This document shows, one piece after another, positions 8,766-17,350 of a stretch of 57,014 nucleotides of DNA. The position numbers and the translations under genes are program-made. Source of the DNA: Thermoanaerobaculia bacterium (GTDB lineage Bacteria > Acidobacteriota > Thermoanaerobaculia > Gp7-AA8). Below the pieces are notes generated by a model. That model was not told the origin of the DNA. It saw only the letters and a program-made list of their open reading frames with translations, and did not search any database. How positions within the stretch are numbered: the stretch's first letter is position 1; each line of letters begins with the position of its first letter. The stretch covers positions 1-57,014 of the forward strand of contig JADGNY010000026.1 in the NCBI GenBank assembly GCA_017883235.1, written 5' to 3'.

Positions 8766-9377
8766 CTATCGCGCCACATTCACCGCCTCCTCCACCTTGG
8801 CGATCAGCTCGCGCACCTGCTTCGGCTCGGTCCGATAGAAGTTCTTTCCGACGATCAGACGCGGCGAGATCTCGGCGATGACGTCCTGCAGCTCCAGCTT
8901 GTGCACGCGCACCGTCTCGCCGGTCTCGACGAGGTCGACGACGTGCGAGGTCAGCTTCAGCACCGCGGCCAGCTCGACCGACCCGCCGAGGGGGACGATC
9001 TCGGCGCGGACGCCGCGGCTGTCGAGGAACTGGCGGGTGATGCGCGGGTACTTGGTGGCCACTTTCGTCAGGGGCGGGGCTCCGGGGGCGGCGATGAGCA
9101 TCATCCGGCAGCGGCCGAAGGGGAGCTCGACCGGCTGGTAGGCGGTGCATTCGTGCTCGAGAATCTGATCGAGGCCGGCGATCCCGGCATCGGCGGCGCC
9201 GTGCTCGACATAGACCGGAACGTCGCAATCTTTGACGAAGATCCATTCGATGCCGCCGCGGTCGAAGACGAGCTTCCGCGTCTTCAGATCGGCGTCGTCC
9301 GGCACCTTGTATCCGGCGCCGGCGAAGACGCCGAGGGCCCGGTCCTGCAATCGTCCCTTGGGGATGGCTATGCGCAT
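8766..9377 (-). CDS. hisG: ATP phosphoribosyltransferase, short form
   Basis: 203 residues, first and feedback-controlled step of histidine synthesis. It has only the catalytic domain: RIAIPKGRL at the start, DAGIAGLDQILEH, and the phosphate-binding ETGETVRVHKLE. The C-terminal histidine-binding ACT-like domain of long HisG is absent, so it needs HisZ, which is the gene just upstream. The ATG at 9377 is chosen; a TTG at 9386 overlapping the hisZ stop is possible. Confidence 0.95.
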   Translation of the reverse strand: MRIAIPKGRLQDRALGVFAGAGYKVPDDADLKTRKLVFDRGGIEWIFVKDCDVPVYVEHGAADAGIAGLDQILEHECTAYQPVELPFGRCRMMLIAAPGAPPLTKVATKYPRITRQFLDSRGVRAEIVPLGGSVELAAVLKLTSHVVDLVETGETVRVHKLELQDVIAEISPRLIVGKNFYRTEPKQVRELIAKVEEAVNVAR

Positions 9378-9382
9378 ATCGT

Positions 9383-10252
9383 TCAATCCAGGTCGTCGAT
9401 GGTGAATGTGAAGCCGATCGCCGCGGCGCGCTGGCCGAAGCGTTCGTAGAGTGTGTCGTAGCGGCCGCCCTGCGCCACCTTGGCGCGGGCCGCGCCGGCG
9501 TAGACGCGGAAGCGAAGGCCGGTGTAGTAGCCGATGTCCTCGATGTCGTCGAGATGGAGGGCGAAGGTAGCGTCGCCATCCAGCGCGTCGCCGATGGCAC
9601 TCAGCCGCGCCGCGGCCTCGGGAGCGAACGGTGCCACGTCGTCGAGGGTCGCCTCTCCCGAGATCAGTTTCGCCACGATGGTCTGCAATGCAGCCGGCAC
9701 GCCGGGGGTCATCCGCTTGGCTGACAGTGCCTCGCGCACCGCGGACGACTCCGCGATCAGCACGGCGGCGATGGAGACATCGTTGTAGACGATGGCCGGA
9801 TCGCTGACCAGATCGGCGGCCAGCCGGAGCATGGCCAGGTCCGCGTCGATGGAATCGTCGCCGATGATTTCGGCGCCGATCTGGAACAGCTCCCGGTTCG
9901 CGCCGAGGCGGGATGCTTCCACGCGGATGACGTCGCCGCGGTAGAAGAGTCGGAGCGGCAGCTCTCCGGCCGTAATCGCCGGCGCCAGCGCGCGAGCCAG
10001 CATCGGCGTGAAATCGGCGCGGATGGCGACGAGATCGCCTTCGCGGTCGACGAAGCGATAGCTTTGTTTCGCCGCGGTGCTGTCGACGAGCGACGCGTAC
10101 GGTTCGACATAATCAATGATCGGCAGGACGACCTCGGCGAAGCCGGCGCCGCTGAAGGCATCGACGAAGCGTGCCTCGATGCGCCGCCGCCGCGCAGTCT
10201 CCTCGGCCAGCAACGGGTGAACGCCTGTCGGGTATCTCGAATTTGTGGCCAT
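9383..10252 (-). CDS. hisZ: ATP phosphoribosyltransferase regulatory subunit (HisRS paralogue)
   Basis: 289 residues, resembling the catalytic core of histidyl-tRNA synthetase without the anticodon domain. It shows GVHPLLAEETARRR, class II motif 2-like LPLRLFYRGDVIR...REFLFQ-like NRELFQIGAEIIG, and a C-terminal RAKVAQGGRYDTLYERFG loop. It forms an octamer with short HisG and confers histidine inhibition. It is the first gene of the operon. The ATG lies right after the attenuator T-tract; the only purine-rich stretch upstream (GAAGAGG) is the terminator's 3' arm. Confidence 0.93.
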   Translation of the reverse strand: MATNSRYPTGVHPLLAEETARRRRIEARFVDAFSGAGFAEVVLPIIDYVEPYASLVDSTAAKQSYRFVDREGDLVAIRADFTPMLARALAPAITAGELPLRLFYRGDVIRVEASRLGANRELFQIGAEIIGDDSIDADLAMLRLAADLVSDPAIVYNDVSIAAVLIAESSAVREALSAKRMTPGVPAALQTIVAKLISGEATLDDVAPFAPEAAARLSAIGDALDGDATFALHLDDIEDIGYYTGLRFRVYAGAARAKVAQGGRYDTLYERFGQRAAAIGFTFTIDDLD

Positions 10253-10290
10253 AAAGTCAAAAACCTCTTCCCCGCATCGGAGAAGAGGTT
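10253..10290 (-). terminator. Attenuator terminator of the his operon
   Basis: A perfect 9-bp stem AACCTCTTC/GAAGAGGTT with an 11-nt loop, followed on the minus strand by TTTGACTTT and then directly by the hisZ ATG. The 3' arm contains GAAGAGG, the best Shine-Dalgarno candidate for hisZ, so the hairpin may also mask translation. Confidence 0.8.
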
Positions 10291-10344
10291 CAGGTCAGTC
10301 GGCTGTGTTGTCTTCGCTGAGCGCCCCTTGTCCGATCGGGGCGC
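10253..10344 (-). promoter_or_regulatory. Histidine operon attenuator with alternative hairpins
   Basis: Reading the minus strand after the leader peptide, segment 1 GCGCCCC (10338-10344) pairs with segment 2 GGGGCGC (10321-10327). Segment 3/4 is the terminator. An alternative pairing joins CGGACAAGGGG in segment 2 (10324-10334) to CCTCTTCTCCG in segment 3 (10278-10288), 10 of 11 positions allowing one G-U. This is mutually exclusive with both other hairpins. A ribosome stalled on the histidine codons would favour the antiterminator. The arrangement is seen in the sequence; the mechanism is inferred from classical his attenuation. Confidence 0.8.
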
Positions 10345-10355
10345 GTGCGGCACCC

Positions 10356-10409
10356 CTACATCACGTGGTGATGGTGGTGGTGCCAAGTGTGAGCGAAGTC
10401 GGTGTTCAT
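10356..10409 (-). CDS. hisL: His operon leader peptide
   Basis: A 17-codon frame, MNTDFAHTWHHHHHHVM, ending in TAG, too short for routine gene callers. Seven of 17 residues are histidine, six in a row, as in the classical enterobacterial his leader. It begins about 11 nt after the -10 box, so the mRNA has almost no 5' UTR and no Shine-Dalgarno. It lies directly before the attenuator hairpins and hisZ. Confidence 0.88.
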   Translation of the reverse strand: MNTDFAHTWHHHHHHVM

Positions 10410-10419
10410 CGGGTGGCGA

Positions 10420-10448
10420 AGTGTAGAGACGCGGGTGGAATGTGTCAA
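10420..10448 (-). promoter_or_regulatory. Sigma-70-type promoter of the his operon
   Basis: A perfect TTGACA (-35, 10443-10448), a 17-bp spacer and TACACT (-10, 10420-10425) on the minus strand. The predicted start is near 10413, about 4 nt before the leader ATG at 10409. This is the best-defined promoter in the window. Confidence 0.8.
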
Positions 10449-10457
10449 ATTCACCAC

Positions 10458-10463
10458 TACAAT
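10458..10463 (+). promoter_or_regulatory. -10 hexamer of tyrS
   Basis: TACAAT ends 8 nt before the tyrS ATG, so the transcript probably starts at or next to the start codon. No clear -35 is present. It lies back to back with the his promoter, whose -35 is only 10 bp away, so RNA polymerase binding at the two may interfere. Confidence 0.5.
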
Positions 10464-10471
10464 GCGCCGCC

Positions 10472-11662
10472 ATGACTCTCGACGAACAGCTCGACTTCCT
10501 CGGCAAGGGGGCGGTCGATTTCATCGAACGCAACGATCTGAAGGCCAAGCTTGCCCGCGGCAAGCCGCTCACGGTGAAAGTCGGGTTCGATCCGACGGCA
10601 CCGGACATCCACCTCGGTCACACGGTGGTGATCCGGAAGATGAAACACTTCCAGCAGCTCGGGCACCGCGTCATCTTCCTGATCGGCGATTTCACCGGAC
10701 TGATCGGCGATCCGACCGGCAAGAAGGCCACGCGTCCCGCCCTGTCGCGCGAGGAGATCGAACAGAACGCGGAGACCTACAAGCAGCAGATCTTCAAGAT
10801 CCTCGATCCGAAGACGACGGAGATCCGATTCAACTCCGAATGGCTCGGCGCGCTCGGCTCGGATGGAATGGTCCGCCTTGCGGCGAAGTACACGCTGGCG
10901 CGCATCCTGGAGCGCGACGACTTCCGGAAACGCTTCGACAATCATCAGCCCATCGCCATTCACGAGCTGCTCTACCCGCTCGCGCAGGGCTATGACTCCG
11001 TCGCCCTCAAGGCCGACGTCGAGATGGGCGGGACCGATCAGCTCTTCAATCTGCTCGTCGGCCGCGACCTGATGCGCGAGTATGGCCTCGAGCCGCAGGT
11101 GGTCATCACCACGCCGCTGATCGAAGGGCTGGACGGCATCGAGAAGATGTCGAAGTCGCTCGGCAACTACATCGGCATCAACGACGAGCCGAGGTCGATG
11201 TTCGGCAAGGTGATGTCGATCTCCGATGAGCTGATGTGGAAGTACTACACGCTCTGCACTGACCTGACGCCGTCCGAGATTGCGGCGAAGAAGGCGGCAC
11301 TGCATCCGATGGAGGCCAAGCGCGAGCTGGCCAAGTCGATCATCCGCGATTTCCACGATGCCGATGCCGCGGATGCCGCCGAACAGGAGTTCCGGCGCGT
11401 CTTCAGCGAACGCCAGGCCCCCGCGGAGATCGAAGAGACGGCGCTCCCATCCGCCGCCGAACCGCAGTTGCTGTCGAAGATCATCGTCGCCGCCGGCCTC
11501 TCCGAGTCGAACAAAGACGCCCAGCGCGTGATCGCCCAGGGCGGGGTGCTCGTCGATGATGCGAAAGTCAGCGACCCGCGCGCCACGCTCGATGCCACAA
11601 GCGGCAAGTCGTATGTGCTGAAGGTGGGGAAGCGGCGGTTCGCGAAGATTACGTTTGGGTAG
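10472..11662 (+). CDS. tyrS: Tyrosyl-tRNA synthetase
   Basis: 396 residues, class I aminoacyl-tRNA synthetase. The HIGH-like motif is in [14 protein letters not shown], tyrosine recognition in [17 protein letters not shown], and the KMSKS loop in [14 protein letters not shown]. The C terminus is an S4-like RNA-binding domain ([29 protein letters not shown]). The ATG at 10472 is preferred over the upstream GTG at 10442, which would lie in the his promoter. The gene diverges from the his operon. Confidence 0.96.
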   Translation: MTLDEQLDFLGKGAVDFIERNDLKAKLARGKPLTVKVGFDPTAPDIHLGHTVVIRKMKHFQQLGHRVIFLIGDFTGLIGDPTGKKATRPALSREEIEQNAETYKQQIFKILDPKTTEIRFNSEWLGALGSDGMVRLAAKYTLARILERDDFRKRFDNHQPIAIHELLYPLAQGYDSVALKADVEMGGTDQLFNLLVGRDLMREYGLEPQVVITTPLIEGLDGIEKMSKSLGNYIGINDEPRSMFGKVMSISDELMWKYYTLCTDLTPSEIAAKKAALHPMEAKRELAKSIIRDFHDADAADAAEQEFRRVFSERQAPAEIEETALPSAAEPQLLSKIIVAAGLSESNKDAQRVIAQGGVLVDDAKVSDPRATLDATSGKSYVLKVGKRRFAKITFG

Positions 11663-11685
11663 CGATGACGGTTGAGGGATGTGGT

Positions 11686-11702
11686 CCTAGCCCTAGGCTA
11701 GG
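11686..11702. repeat. Short palindrome after tyrS
   Basis: CCTAGCC/GGCTAGG with a CTA loop, 24 nt after the tyrS stop. It could end the tyrS transcript, but no T-run follows. It directly precedes the 21-bp tandem array. Confidence 0.4.
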
Positions 11703-11705
11703 GGT

Positions 11706-12041
11706 ATCGATCCGATTTGGAGCGGCATCGATCCAATTTGGAGCGGAATCGATCCGATTTGGTGCGGTATCGATCCAATTTGGAGCGGTATCGATCCGAT
11801 TTGATGCGGCATCGATCCAATTTGGAGCGGTATCGATCCGATTTGATGCGGCATCGATCCAATTTGGTGCGGTATCGATCCAATCTGATGCGGCATCGAT
11901 CCAATCTGATGCGGTATCGATCCAATTTGGAGCGGTATCGATCCGATTTGATGCGGTATCGATCCAATTTGGAGCGATTTCGATCCCGTCTGGAGCGGCA
12001 TCGATCCAATTTGATGCGATTTCGGACCAATTTGAACCGGT
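11706..12041. repeat. 21-bp tandem array, about 16 units
   Basis: Sixteen consecutive units of exactly 21 bp. Each starts ATCGATCC, then mostly (A/G)ATTTG, a variable pair (GA, GT or AT), then GCGG and one free base. Variation is concentrated at unit positions 9, 12, 15-16 and 20-21, and the last units degenerate (TTCGATCC, TTCGGACC). Since 21 is divisible by 3, several frames on both strands stay open (SIRFGAA-, QIGSIPH-like heptads), but this is a consequence of the period, not evidence for a protein. The rest of 11663-12183 holds no gene I can support. Confidence 0.9.
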
Positions 12042-12183
12042 ACCGGAACGCTATGGAACCTTTTGCCGGGCCGATCCGTCTTACCTGAGTCGGATCGGCT
12101 CAGATCACGGCGCAGCGTATCGCTGCCACGAGAAATCGCCACCCCAAGGTCAGAGCGGGCGCGGCGAGCGCTGTCTCATAGCG

Positions 12184-12212
12184 AAAAAGGGACGAGGGTT
12201 TCCCCTCGTCCC
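12184..12212 (-). terminator. Rho-independent terminator of the secreted protein gene
   Basis: A perfect 10-bp stem GGGACGAGGG/CCCTCGTCCC with a 4-nt loop; on the minus strand it is followed by TTTTT. It lies 27 bp after the stop of the minus-strand gene at 12239-13312. Confidence 0.85.
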
Positions 12213-12238
12213 TTCGTCACTGCCTCACGATCCCTGTC

Positions 12239-13312
12239 TCACCGGATGTTCACCGGGATCGTGATGATCTCGGTCACCCCGTCGGCGGTGACGCGGATCT
12301 TCAGGTTCAGTGTCGTGCCGGCGGAGAGGGCGTTCGGCGACCAGGTGAGGCCGCCGTGCGCGTCGAAGAAACGGAGCTCGCTGGGGGCGTTGAGCAGCTC
12401 GAACGTCGCCGGAGTGGTGGAGTTGACGACCACGCGGAAGGCGATCGGCCACGTGCCGGTCTGGACGTCGATGGCGTGATCGAGGACGCCGTCGTGGTTG
12501 GCGTCGGGGACGCTGATCTTGCCGTTGTCGCCGAAGTCGACGCCGGCGAAGTTGATGCGCAGATCGGCGAGGGCCAGAACGCCCGGGACGTAGGTCGGAT
12601 CGCCCGAGGCGTTGTTGAGGATGCTGCCGTAGGCGAGGGCGCGGCCGCTGGTCACGATCGCCTGGACCGTGTCGTTGTCGCGTGCATCAACGTGGAGGAG
12701 CGACAAGACACCGCTGTTGTATTGAACCTGCGCGCCGGCGGCGTACCCCAATTCGGTGGTCGCCGCGATCGTGCCATCGGCGCGCACCAGTTGCCACTGT
12801 ACGGTCGAGGCGCTTACCGCATAAAGGCCAAAGTTGAAGCGCGCATCTGCCGTGGATGACGGGCCGCTCAGGACGACGATGCTGCCGGCGTCGGGGACGT
12901 TGGTGGCATCGACTGCCGGGATGTCCTGTCCGAACTCGCCCGACGACGACTTGTTGAACGTGCGCGAGCTGACCGTCAGCTTCTGGGCGAAGGCGCTGTC
13001 GAACGTGACATCGATCGCGCCCGTTGCGGTGGTGGTGCGGCCGAAGCGGCTGGCCACGACGTCGGCGATGGAGACCGTCGCGCGCGGAGCGACGTCGACC
13101 GTGGCCGTTCCGCCGGCGCCGGTTGTGTCGTGGAAGGTGAGCGTTGCCGTAATGGTGCTGGCGCTCGTGTTGTGAAGCGTGAGCTCCGTCTGCCATTGGC
13201 TGCCATTCGAGCCCGGGCCGGTGCCGGAGGCGGGGATGATGAGCGTGGTGGCGCCGGCGGCCAGCGGCAGAATCGTTGCCATGATGGTGATGAGGATGCG
13301 TTTGAAGTTCAT
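12239..13312 (-). CDS. Secreted beta-rich protein of unknown function
   Basis: 357 residues with a clear signal peptide (MNFKRILITIMATILPLAAGA). The mature part is Thr/Ser/Ala-rich and probably all beta. Residues 22-240 resemble the repeated secreted domain with SQWQTELTLHNTSAS and a conserved RTFNKSSSGEFGQDIPA segment, seen in my experience in secreted proteins of related bacteria. DANHDGVLDHAID near residue 270 looks like a calcium-binding or dockerin-like loop. The C terminus resembles an Ig-like fold. AAGGAG lies 8 nt before the ATG, so unlike many neighbours it has a normal ribosome site. Function unknown; probably extracellular. Confidence 0.8.
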   Translation of the reverse strand: MNFKRILITIMATILPLAAGATTLIIPASGTGPGSNGSQWQTELTLHNTSASTITATLTFHDTTGAGGTATVDVAPRATVSIADVVASRFGRTTTATGAIDVTFDSAFAQKLTVSSRTFNKSSSGEFGQDIPAVDATNVPDAGSIVVLSGPSSTADARFNFGLYAVSASTVQWQLVRADGTIAATTELGYAAGAQVQYNSGVLSLLHVDARDNDTVQAIVTSGRALAYGSILNNASGDPTYVPGVLALADLRINFAGVDFGDNGKISVPDANHDGVLDHAIDVQTGTWPIAFRVVVNSTTPATFELLNAPSELRFFDAHGGLTWSPNALSAGTTLNLKIRVTADGVTEIITIPVNIR

Positions 13313-13391
13313 TTGGGTTTCTCCTTCGTTTGTTGCGCTCTGGTACGCGCGTACGAAAAGGAGTGTCTAGAACTTTATGCGATTACAGCAT

Positions 13392-13486
13392 CACTAGAAA
13401 CCAGAAACCAGAAACTAGAAACTAGAAACCAGAAACGCAGCACATGCAGCACTCCTTCTGGTTTCTGGTTTCTGGTTTCTGGTTTT
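13392..13486. repeat. Heptamer-repeat hairpin element, copy 1
   Basis: The left arm is a run of AGAAACC/AGAAACT heptamers (13392-13435), then GCAGCACATGCAGCACTCC, then the complementary run TTCTGGT (13455-13486). The arms can pair over about 30 bp, with the 7-base period allowing sliding registers. The second copy at 14661-14759 has the same core, and the two flank the aminotransferase gene. No coding content. Confidence 0.85.
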
Positions 13487-13527
13487 GTTTTTAGCGAGAC
13501 GCCAGCGCTCCGTCCTACCGCCCTCGA

Positions 13528-13533
13528 TATACT
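13528..13533 (+). promoter_or_regulatory. -10-like hexamer of the aminotransferase operon
   Basis: TATACT ends 8 nt before the ATG at 13542. No Shine-Dalgarno or consensus -35 is visible. It may drive the long sugar-nucleotide operon as a leaderless transcript. Confidence 0.5.
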
Positions 13534-13541
13534 CCCACTCC

Positions 13542-14696
13542 ATGCCTATCCCGCTACTCGATCTGAAACAGCAATACGCCACCATTCGCGACGAAGTCCT
13601 TCGCGTGACCGGCGAGGTCTATGACTCGCAGTACTTCATCCTGGGACCGCGTGTCGACGCCTTCGAGCGCGACTTTGCCGCCTATTGCCAGAGCAGGCAT
13701 TCCGTCGCCGTTTCGTCGGGCACCGATGCGCTGCTCATCGCCCTCATGGTCCTCGGCGTCGGCCCGGGCGACGAAGTGATCGTCCCGGCCTATTCATTCT
13801 TCGCCACTGCCGGTGTCGTCGACCGGCTGGGAGCTACGCCGGTCTTCGCCGATATCGACCTGGCCGACTACAACCTCGACCCGAAGCAGATCGAAACGCG
13901 CATCACCTCGTGTACGAAGGCGATCATGCCGGTGCACCTGTACGGTCAGTGCGCGGCGATGGACGAGATCAACCGCATCGCCGCGAAGCACAACCTGGCG
14001 GTGGTCGAAGACGCGGCGCAGGCGGTTGGCTCGGAGTACGGCGGCCGGCGTGCAGGCGTGCTCGGCACGATGGCGGCGTTTTCGTTTTTCCCGTCGAAGA
14101 ACCTCGGTGCCTTCGGCGACGCTGGCGCCGTGACCTGCGAGGACGACGCCACGTACGAGAAGTTGATCGACTTCCGCGTGCACGGCATGCGGCCGAAGTA
14201 CTACCACCGCTACGTCGGTGGCAACTTCCGCATCGATGCGCTGCAGGCGGCCATCCTTCACGTCAAGCTGCCGCACCTGGAAGGGTGGACCGAGGGACGG
14301 AGAAAGAATGCGGAGAGGTACGCGGAGCTCTTCGCGGATGCAAACCTCGACGGCCGCATCGTGCTCCCGCGCGAGCTGACGGGACGCCGTCACATCTATA
14401 ACCAGTACATCATCCGTTTCGCCGACGGTGGTACGCGGGACGGGGTCATGAACCATCTGAAGAGCGCCGGCATCGGCTGCGAGGTCTACTACCCGCTCAC
14501 GCTGCCGCAGCAGGAGTGTTTCACCGATGTCCCCTCTGCCGGCGATCCCTTCCCGAATTCCGACCTTGCCGCGGCTACGACGCTGGCCATTCCCGTCTTT
14601 CCCGAGTTGACGAAGGATCAGATGGCGGAGGTGGTGAGGGAGATTGGGAAGGCACTTGACGAAACTAGAAACCAAAAACCAGAAACCAGAACCTAG
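13542..14696 (+). CDS. DegT/DnrJ/EryC1/StrS sugar aminotransferase
   Basis: 384 residues, PLP-dependent aminotransferase acting on nucleotide-linked keto sugars. It shows IPLLDLKQQYATIRDEV, SGTDALLIAL, EDAAQAVGSEY, and the PLP Lys in SFFPSKNLGAFGDAGA. Its sugar is not determinable; no obvious 4,6-dehydratase partner lies directly beside it. The last residues (ETRNQKPETRT) are encoded by the heptamer hairpin element, so the original C terminus was probably replaced by the repeat. Confidence 0.93.
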   Translation: MPIPLLDLKQQYATIRDEVLRVTGEVYDSQYFILGPRVDAFERDFAAYCQSRHSVAVSSGTDALLIALMVLGVGPGDEVIVPAYSFFATAGVVDRLGATPVFADIDLADYNLDPKQIETRITSCTKAIMPVHLYGQCAAMDEINRIAAKHNLAVVEDAAQAVGSEYGGRRAGVLGTMAAFSFFPSKNLGAFGDAGAVTCEDDATYEKLIDFRVHGMRPKYYHRYVGGNFRIDALQAAILHVKLPHLEGWTEGRRKNAERYAELFADANLDGRIVLPRELTGRRHIYNQYIIRFADGGTRDGVMNHLKSAGIGCEVYYPLTLPQQECFTDVPSAGDPFPNSDLAAATTLAIPVFPELTKDQMAEVVREIGKALDETRNQKPETRT

Positions 14697-14759
14697 AAGC
14701 CAGAGACGCAGCCACATGCAGCACTCCTTCTGGTTTCTGGTTTCTAGTTTCTAGTTTCC
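14661..14759. repeat. Heptamer-repeat hairpin element, copy 2
   Basis: Same architecture as copy 1: a left arm of AGAAACC-type heptamers, a core CACATGCAGCACTCC identical to copy 1, and a right arm TTCTGGT..TTCTAGT. It overlaps the 3' end of the aminotransferase gene, provides its stop codon, and ends 1 bp before the rhomboid ATG. It therefore forms the whole aminotransferase-rhomboid junction. Confidence 0.85.
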
Positions 14760-14760
14760 G

Positions 14761-15480
14761 ATGATCCCCCTCCGCCACACCCTCCCTCTGCAAACGACGC
14801 CGGTCGTCAACCGGGCCCTCGTCATTGCCAACGGGGTCGTCTTCGTGACGCAGCTTTTTTTGGGTCAGCGGACCGAGATGATGATCAACATCTTCGGCTT
14901 CGTTCCGGCGAGACTGGTCCATCCGGCGGCGTACGGCTACTCGCTGTTCGAAGTGGCGGTCACGCTCATCACCTCGCTCTTTCTGCATGGCGGATTCGTT
15001 CATCTCATCGGCAATATGATTTACCTCTGGGTCTTCGGCGGTGCGGTCGAGGATGTGCTGGGACACGTCCGCTATCTGGCCTTCTTCATCGTCTGCGGTG
15101 TCATCGGTAGCCTCACGCACACGATGCTCTTCCCGCAGTCGACGGTTCCGTCGATCGGGGCGTCGGGGAGCATCGCCGGCATCCTCGGGGCGTTCCTCGT
15201 GCTGCGGCCGCGGGCCCGGATCATCACGCTGTTGCCGCTGGTCGTGTATTGGGCGATGATCGAGATCCGCGCTGTCATCTTCCTGCCGATCTGGTTTGCC
15301 ATGCAGTTCTTCAACGGCTTCCTTTCCATCGCCGCGGCGCACAGGACGCAGGAGGTGAACGGCATCGCCTGGTGGGCGCACGTCGGGGGGTTCGTGTTCG
15401 GAGCGATCATCGGAGCCTTTGCGCGGCGACGCTCGCCGGAACGTGTGACACCATATGGACCGGAAGGGGTGGACGTTTGA
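14761..15480 (+). CDS. Rhomboid family intramembrane serine protease
   Basis: 239 residues with about six membrane helices. The catalytic Ser is in [14 protein letters not shown] (GxSG) and the catalytic His in [36 protein letters not shown] is the conserved HxxxN helix. Length is normal for bacterial rhomboids. The substrate is unknown. It starts right after the heptamer hairpin; its stop overlaps the rmlA start. Confidence 0.94.
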   Translation: MIPLRHTLPLQTTPVVNRALVIANGVVFVTQLFLGQRTEMMINIFGFVPARLVHPAAYGYSLFEVAVTLITSLFLHGGFVHLIGNMIYLWVFGGAVEDVLGHVRYLAFFIVCGVIGSLTHTMLFPQSTVPSIGASGSIAGILGAFLVLRPRARIITLLPLVVYWAMIEIRAVIFLPIWFAMQFFNGFLSIAAAHRTQEVNGIAWWAHVGGFVFGAIIGAFARRRSPERVTPYGPEGVDV

Positions 15481-16382
15481 AAAAGGGAATCATTCTCGCC
15501 GGCGGATCAGGCACGCGGCTGTACCCGATGACGTCGGCGATGTCGAAGCAGTTGCTGCCGGTCTACGACAAGCCGATGATCTATTACCCGCTGACGACGC
15601 TCATGCTCGCCGGCATCACGGAGTTTCTGATCATCACCACGCCGGAGGACCAGGCCAGCTTCCAGAAACTTCTCGGCAGCGGCTCCCAGTGGGGCGTCAA
15701 GCTCGAGTACGCGGCGCAGCCGGAACCGGGGGGGCTGGCGCAGGCGTTTCTCATCGGGCGCGACTTCGTCGGCGGTGAGCCGAGCTGTCTCATTCTCGGC
15801 GACAACATCTTCTATGGTCACGGACTGCCGGACTCGCTCCGCCGCGCCGCGGCCGGAGACAGCGGGGCGACGGTTTTCGTCTACCGGGTGCCTGACCCCG
15901 AGCGTTACGGCGTGGCGGAATTCGACGAGCATGGGCGGGCCATCAGCATCGAAGAAAAGCCGGAAAAGCCCCGCTCCAACTTCGCCGTCACAGGACTCTA
16001 TTTTTACGACGAGCGTGTGTGTGATTTTGCCGCGAACCTGACACCGTCGAAGCGGGGGGAGCTGGAGATCACCGACCTCAATCGCGTTTACCTTCAGATC
16101 GGCGAATTACGTGTGGAACAGCTCGGACGCGGCTTCGCCTGGTTCGATACCGGCACGCAGGAATCGCTGCTGCAGGCGGCGAACTTCGTGGAGACCGTGG
16201 AGCTGCGCCAGGGATTGAAAATCGCATGCCCCGAGGAGGTGGCGTACTACCTGGGGTTGATCGATGCCCAGCAGTTGCGGGAGCTGGCCACGAGGCTGGC
16301 GCGAAGCACCTACGGGCGCTACCTGCACACCCTTCTCGACGAACAGGCGCAGCGCGCGGCGAGGACGGCGACGGCCACATGA
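15477..16382 (+). CDS. rmlA: Glucose-1-phosphate thymidylyltransferase
   Basis: 301 residues. It shows [18 protein letters not shown], the nucleotidyltransferase signature, then [35 protein letters not shown] and [15 protein letters not shown], all typical of RmlA. It makes dTDP-glucose. The start is TTG at 15477, with GGAAGGGG 8 nt upstream, overlapping the rhomboid stop. No rmlB, rmlC or rmlD lies in the window, so dTDP-sugar synthesis is completed elsewhere. Confidence 0.94.
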   Translation: MKKGIILAGGSGTRLYPMTSAMSKQLLPVYDKPMIYYPLTTLMLAGITEFLIITTPEDQASFQKLLGSGSQWGVKLEYAAQPEPGGLAQAFLIGRDFVGGEPSCLILGDNIFYGHGLPDSLRRAAAGDSGATVFVYRVPDPERYGVAEFDEHGRAISIEEKPEKPRSNFAVTGLYFYDERVCDFAANLTPSKRGELEITDLNRVYLQIGELRVEQLGRGFAWFDTGTQESLLQAANFVETVELRQGLKIACPEEVAYYLGLIDAQQLRELATRLARSTYGRYLHTLLDEQAQRAARTATAT

Positions 16383-17350
16383 CGAAACACGTCGTCGTCA
16401 CGGGCGGTGCCGGCTTCATCGGCTCCAACATCGCCGACGCCTACATCGAGCGCGGGTGGCGCGTCACGATCATCGACAACCTCTCCAGCGGCGACCGGCG
16501 CAACATCAATCCGGGCGCGGCCTTTCACCAGTTGGACATCCGCGACGCGGCCGCGGCGGATCTCATTCGCGCGCTGAAGCCGGACGTCATCAACCACCAC
16601 GCCGCGCAGATGGACGTTCGCAAATCGGTCGAAGATCCCGCCGCCGACGCGGACGTCAACGTGGTCGGATCGCTGCGAATCCTCGAGGCGGCGGTCCAGA
16701 CGGCGGTGAAGCGCTTCGTCTTCGCATCGACAGGGGGCGCCATCTACGGTGAGCCGGTCGAGGGGGCGCAGGACGAATCGCACCCGACCGCACCGCTCTC
16801 GCCGTACGGCTGCGCCAAACTCGCCGTCGAGCACTACCTGCACTACTACCGCGTCGTGCACGGGCTCTCGTCTGTCGCTCTCCGATACGCGAACGTCTAC
16901 GGCCCGAGGCAGAGCGTGCATGGCGAAGCGGGCGTGGTGGCCATCTTCGCGGGACGGCTGATCGATTTCCTGAGCAATGGCCTGAGCAATGGCCTGAGCA
17001 ATGGCCAGCCGCCGACGATCAACGGCAGCGGCACGCAGACGCGCGACTTCGTCTATATCGACGACGTCGTGGCCGCCAACCTGGCCGCGTCCGATGCCGG
17101 CTGGCAGGGAGAGTACAACGTCGGAACGGGAGTGGAGACATCGGTCAACGAGCTGTACGCGTCGCTGGCGTCGATCGCCGGAGCGGACATCCCGGCGGCA
17201 CACGGCCCGGCAAAAGAGGGAGAACAGCTTCGAAGCGTCCTTGACGGCAGCCGTTTGCGAAAACTGGCCGCGCTTCCGGAGCGGACGCCGCTGCGCGACG
17301 GACTGACGAAGACGTTCGCGTGGCTGCGCGATGAAGGCAGGACACGATGA
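16379..17350 (+). CDS. NAD-dependent sugar epimerase (GalE-like SDR)
   Basis: 323 residues, extended short-chain dehydrogenase. [15 protein letters not shown] binds [14 protein letters not shown] precedes the catalytic YGCAK (YxxxK), and [13 protein letters not shown] is the C-terminal substrate region. It is probably a UDP-glucose/UDP-GlcNAc 4-epimerase. Unusual is [12 protein letters not shown] near residues 198-209, encoded by a threefold 12-bp repeat. It overlaps rmlA (ATGA) and the following kinase. Confidence 0.9.
   Translation: MTKHVVVTGGAGFIGSNIADAYIERGWRVTIIDNLSSGDRRNINPGAAFHQLDIRDAAAADLIRALKPDVINHHAAQMDVRKSVEDPAADADVNVVGSLRILEAAVQTAVKRFVFASTGGAIYGEPVEGAQDESHPTAPLSPYGCAKLAVEHYLHYYRVVHGLSSVALRYANVYGPRQSVHGEAGVVAIFAGRLIDFLSNGLSNGLSNGQPPTINGSGTQTRDFVYIDDVVAANLAASDAGWQGEYNVGTGVETSVNELYASLASIAGADIPAAHGPAKEGEQLRSVLDGSRLRKLAALPERTPLRDGLTKTFAWLRDEGRTR
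16970..17005 (+). repeat. In-frame 12-bp tandem repeat (3 units)
   Basis: CTGAGCAATGGC three times, encoding LSNG three times within the epimerase. The unit preserves reading frame, so copy number could vary without breaking the gene. Confidence 0.85.

Noticed and set aside
11665-12264. Long open frames in both directions over the 21-bp array (heptad SIRFGAA-like, QIGSIPH-like).
   Set aside because: A 21-bp period without stops keeps several frames open at once. There is no start context, no domain, and the reading breaks down after the array.
13392-14759. CRISPR array from the heptamer or 21-bp repeats.
   Set aside because: Units are 7 or 21 bp without unique spacers, and no cas genes are present.
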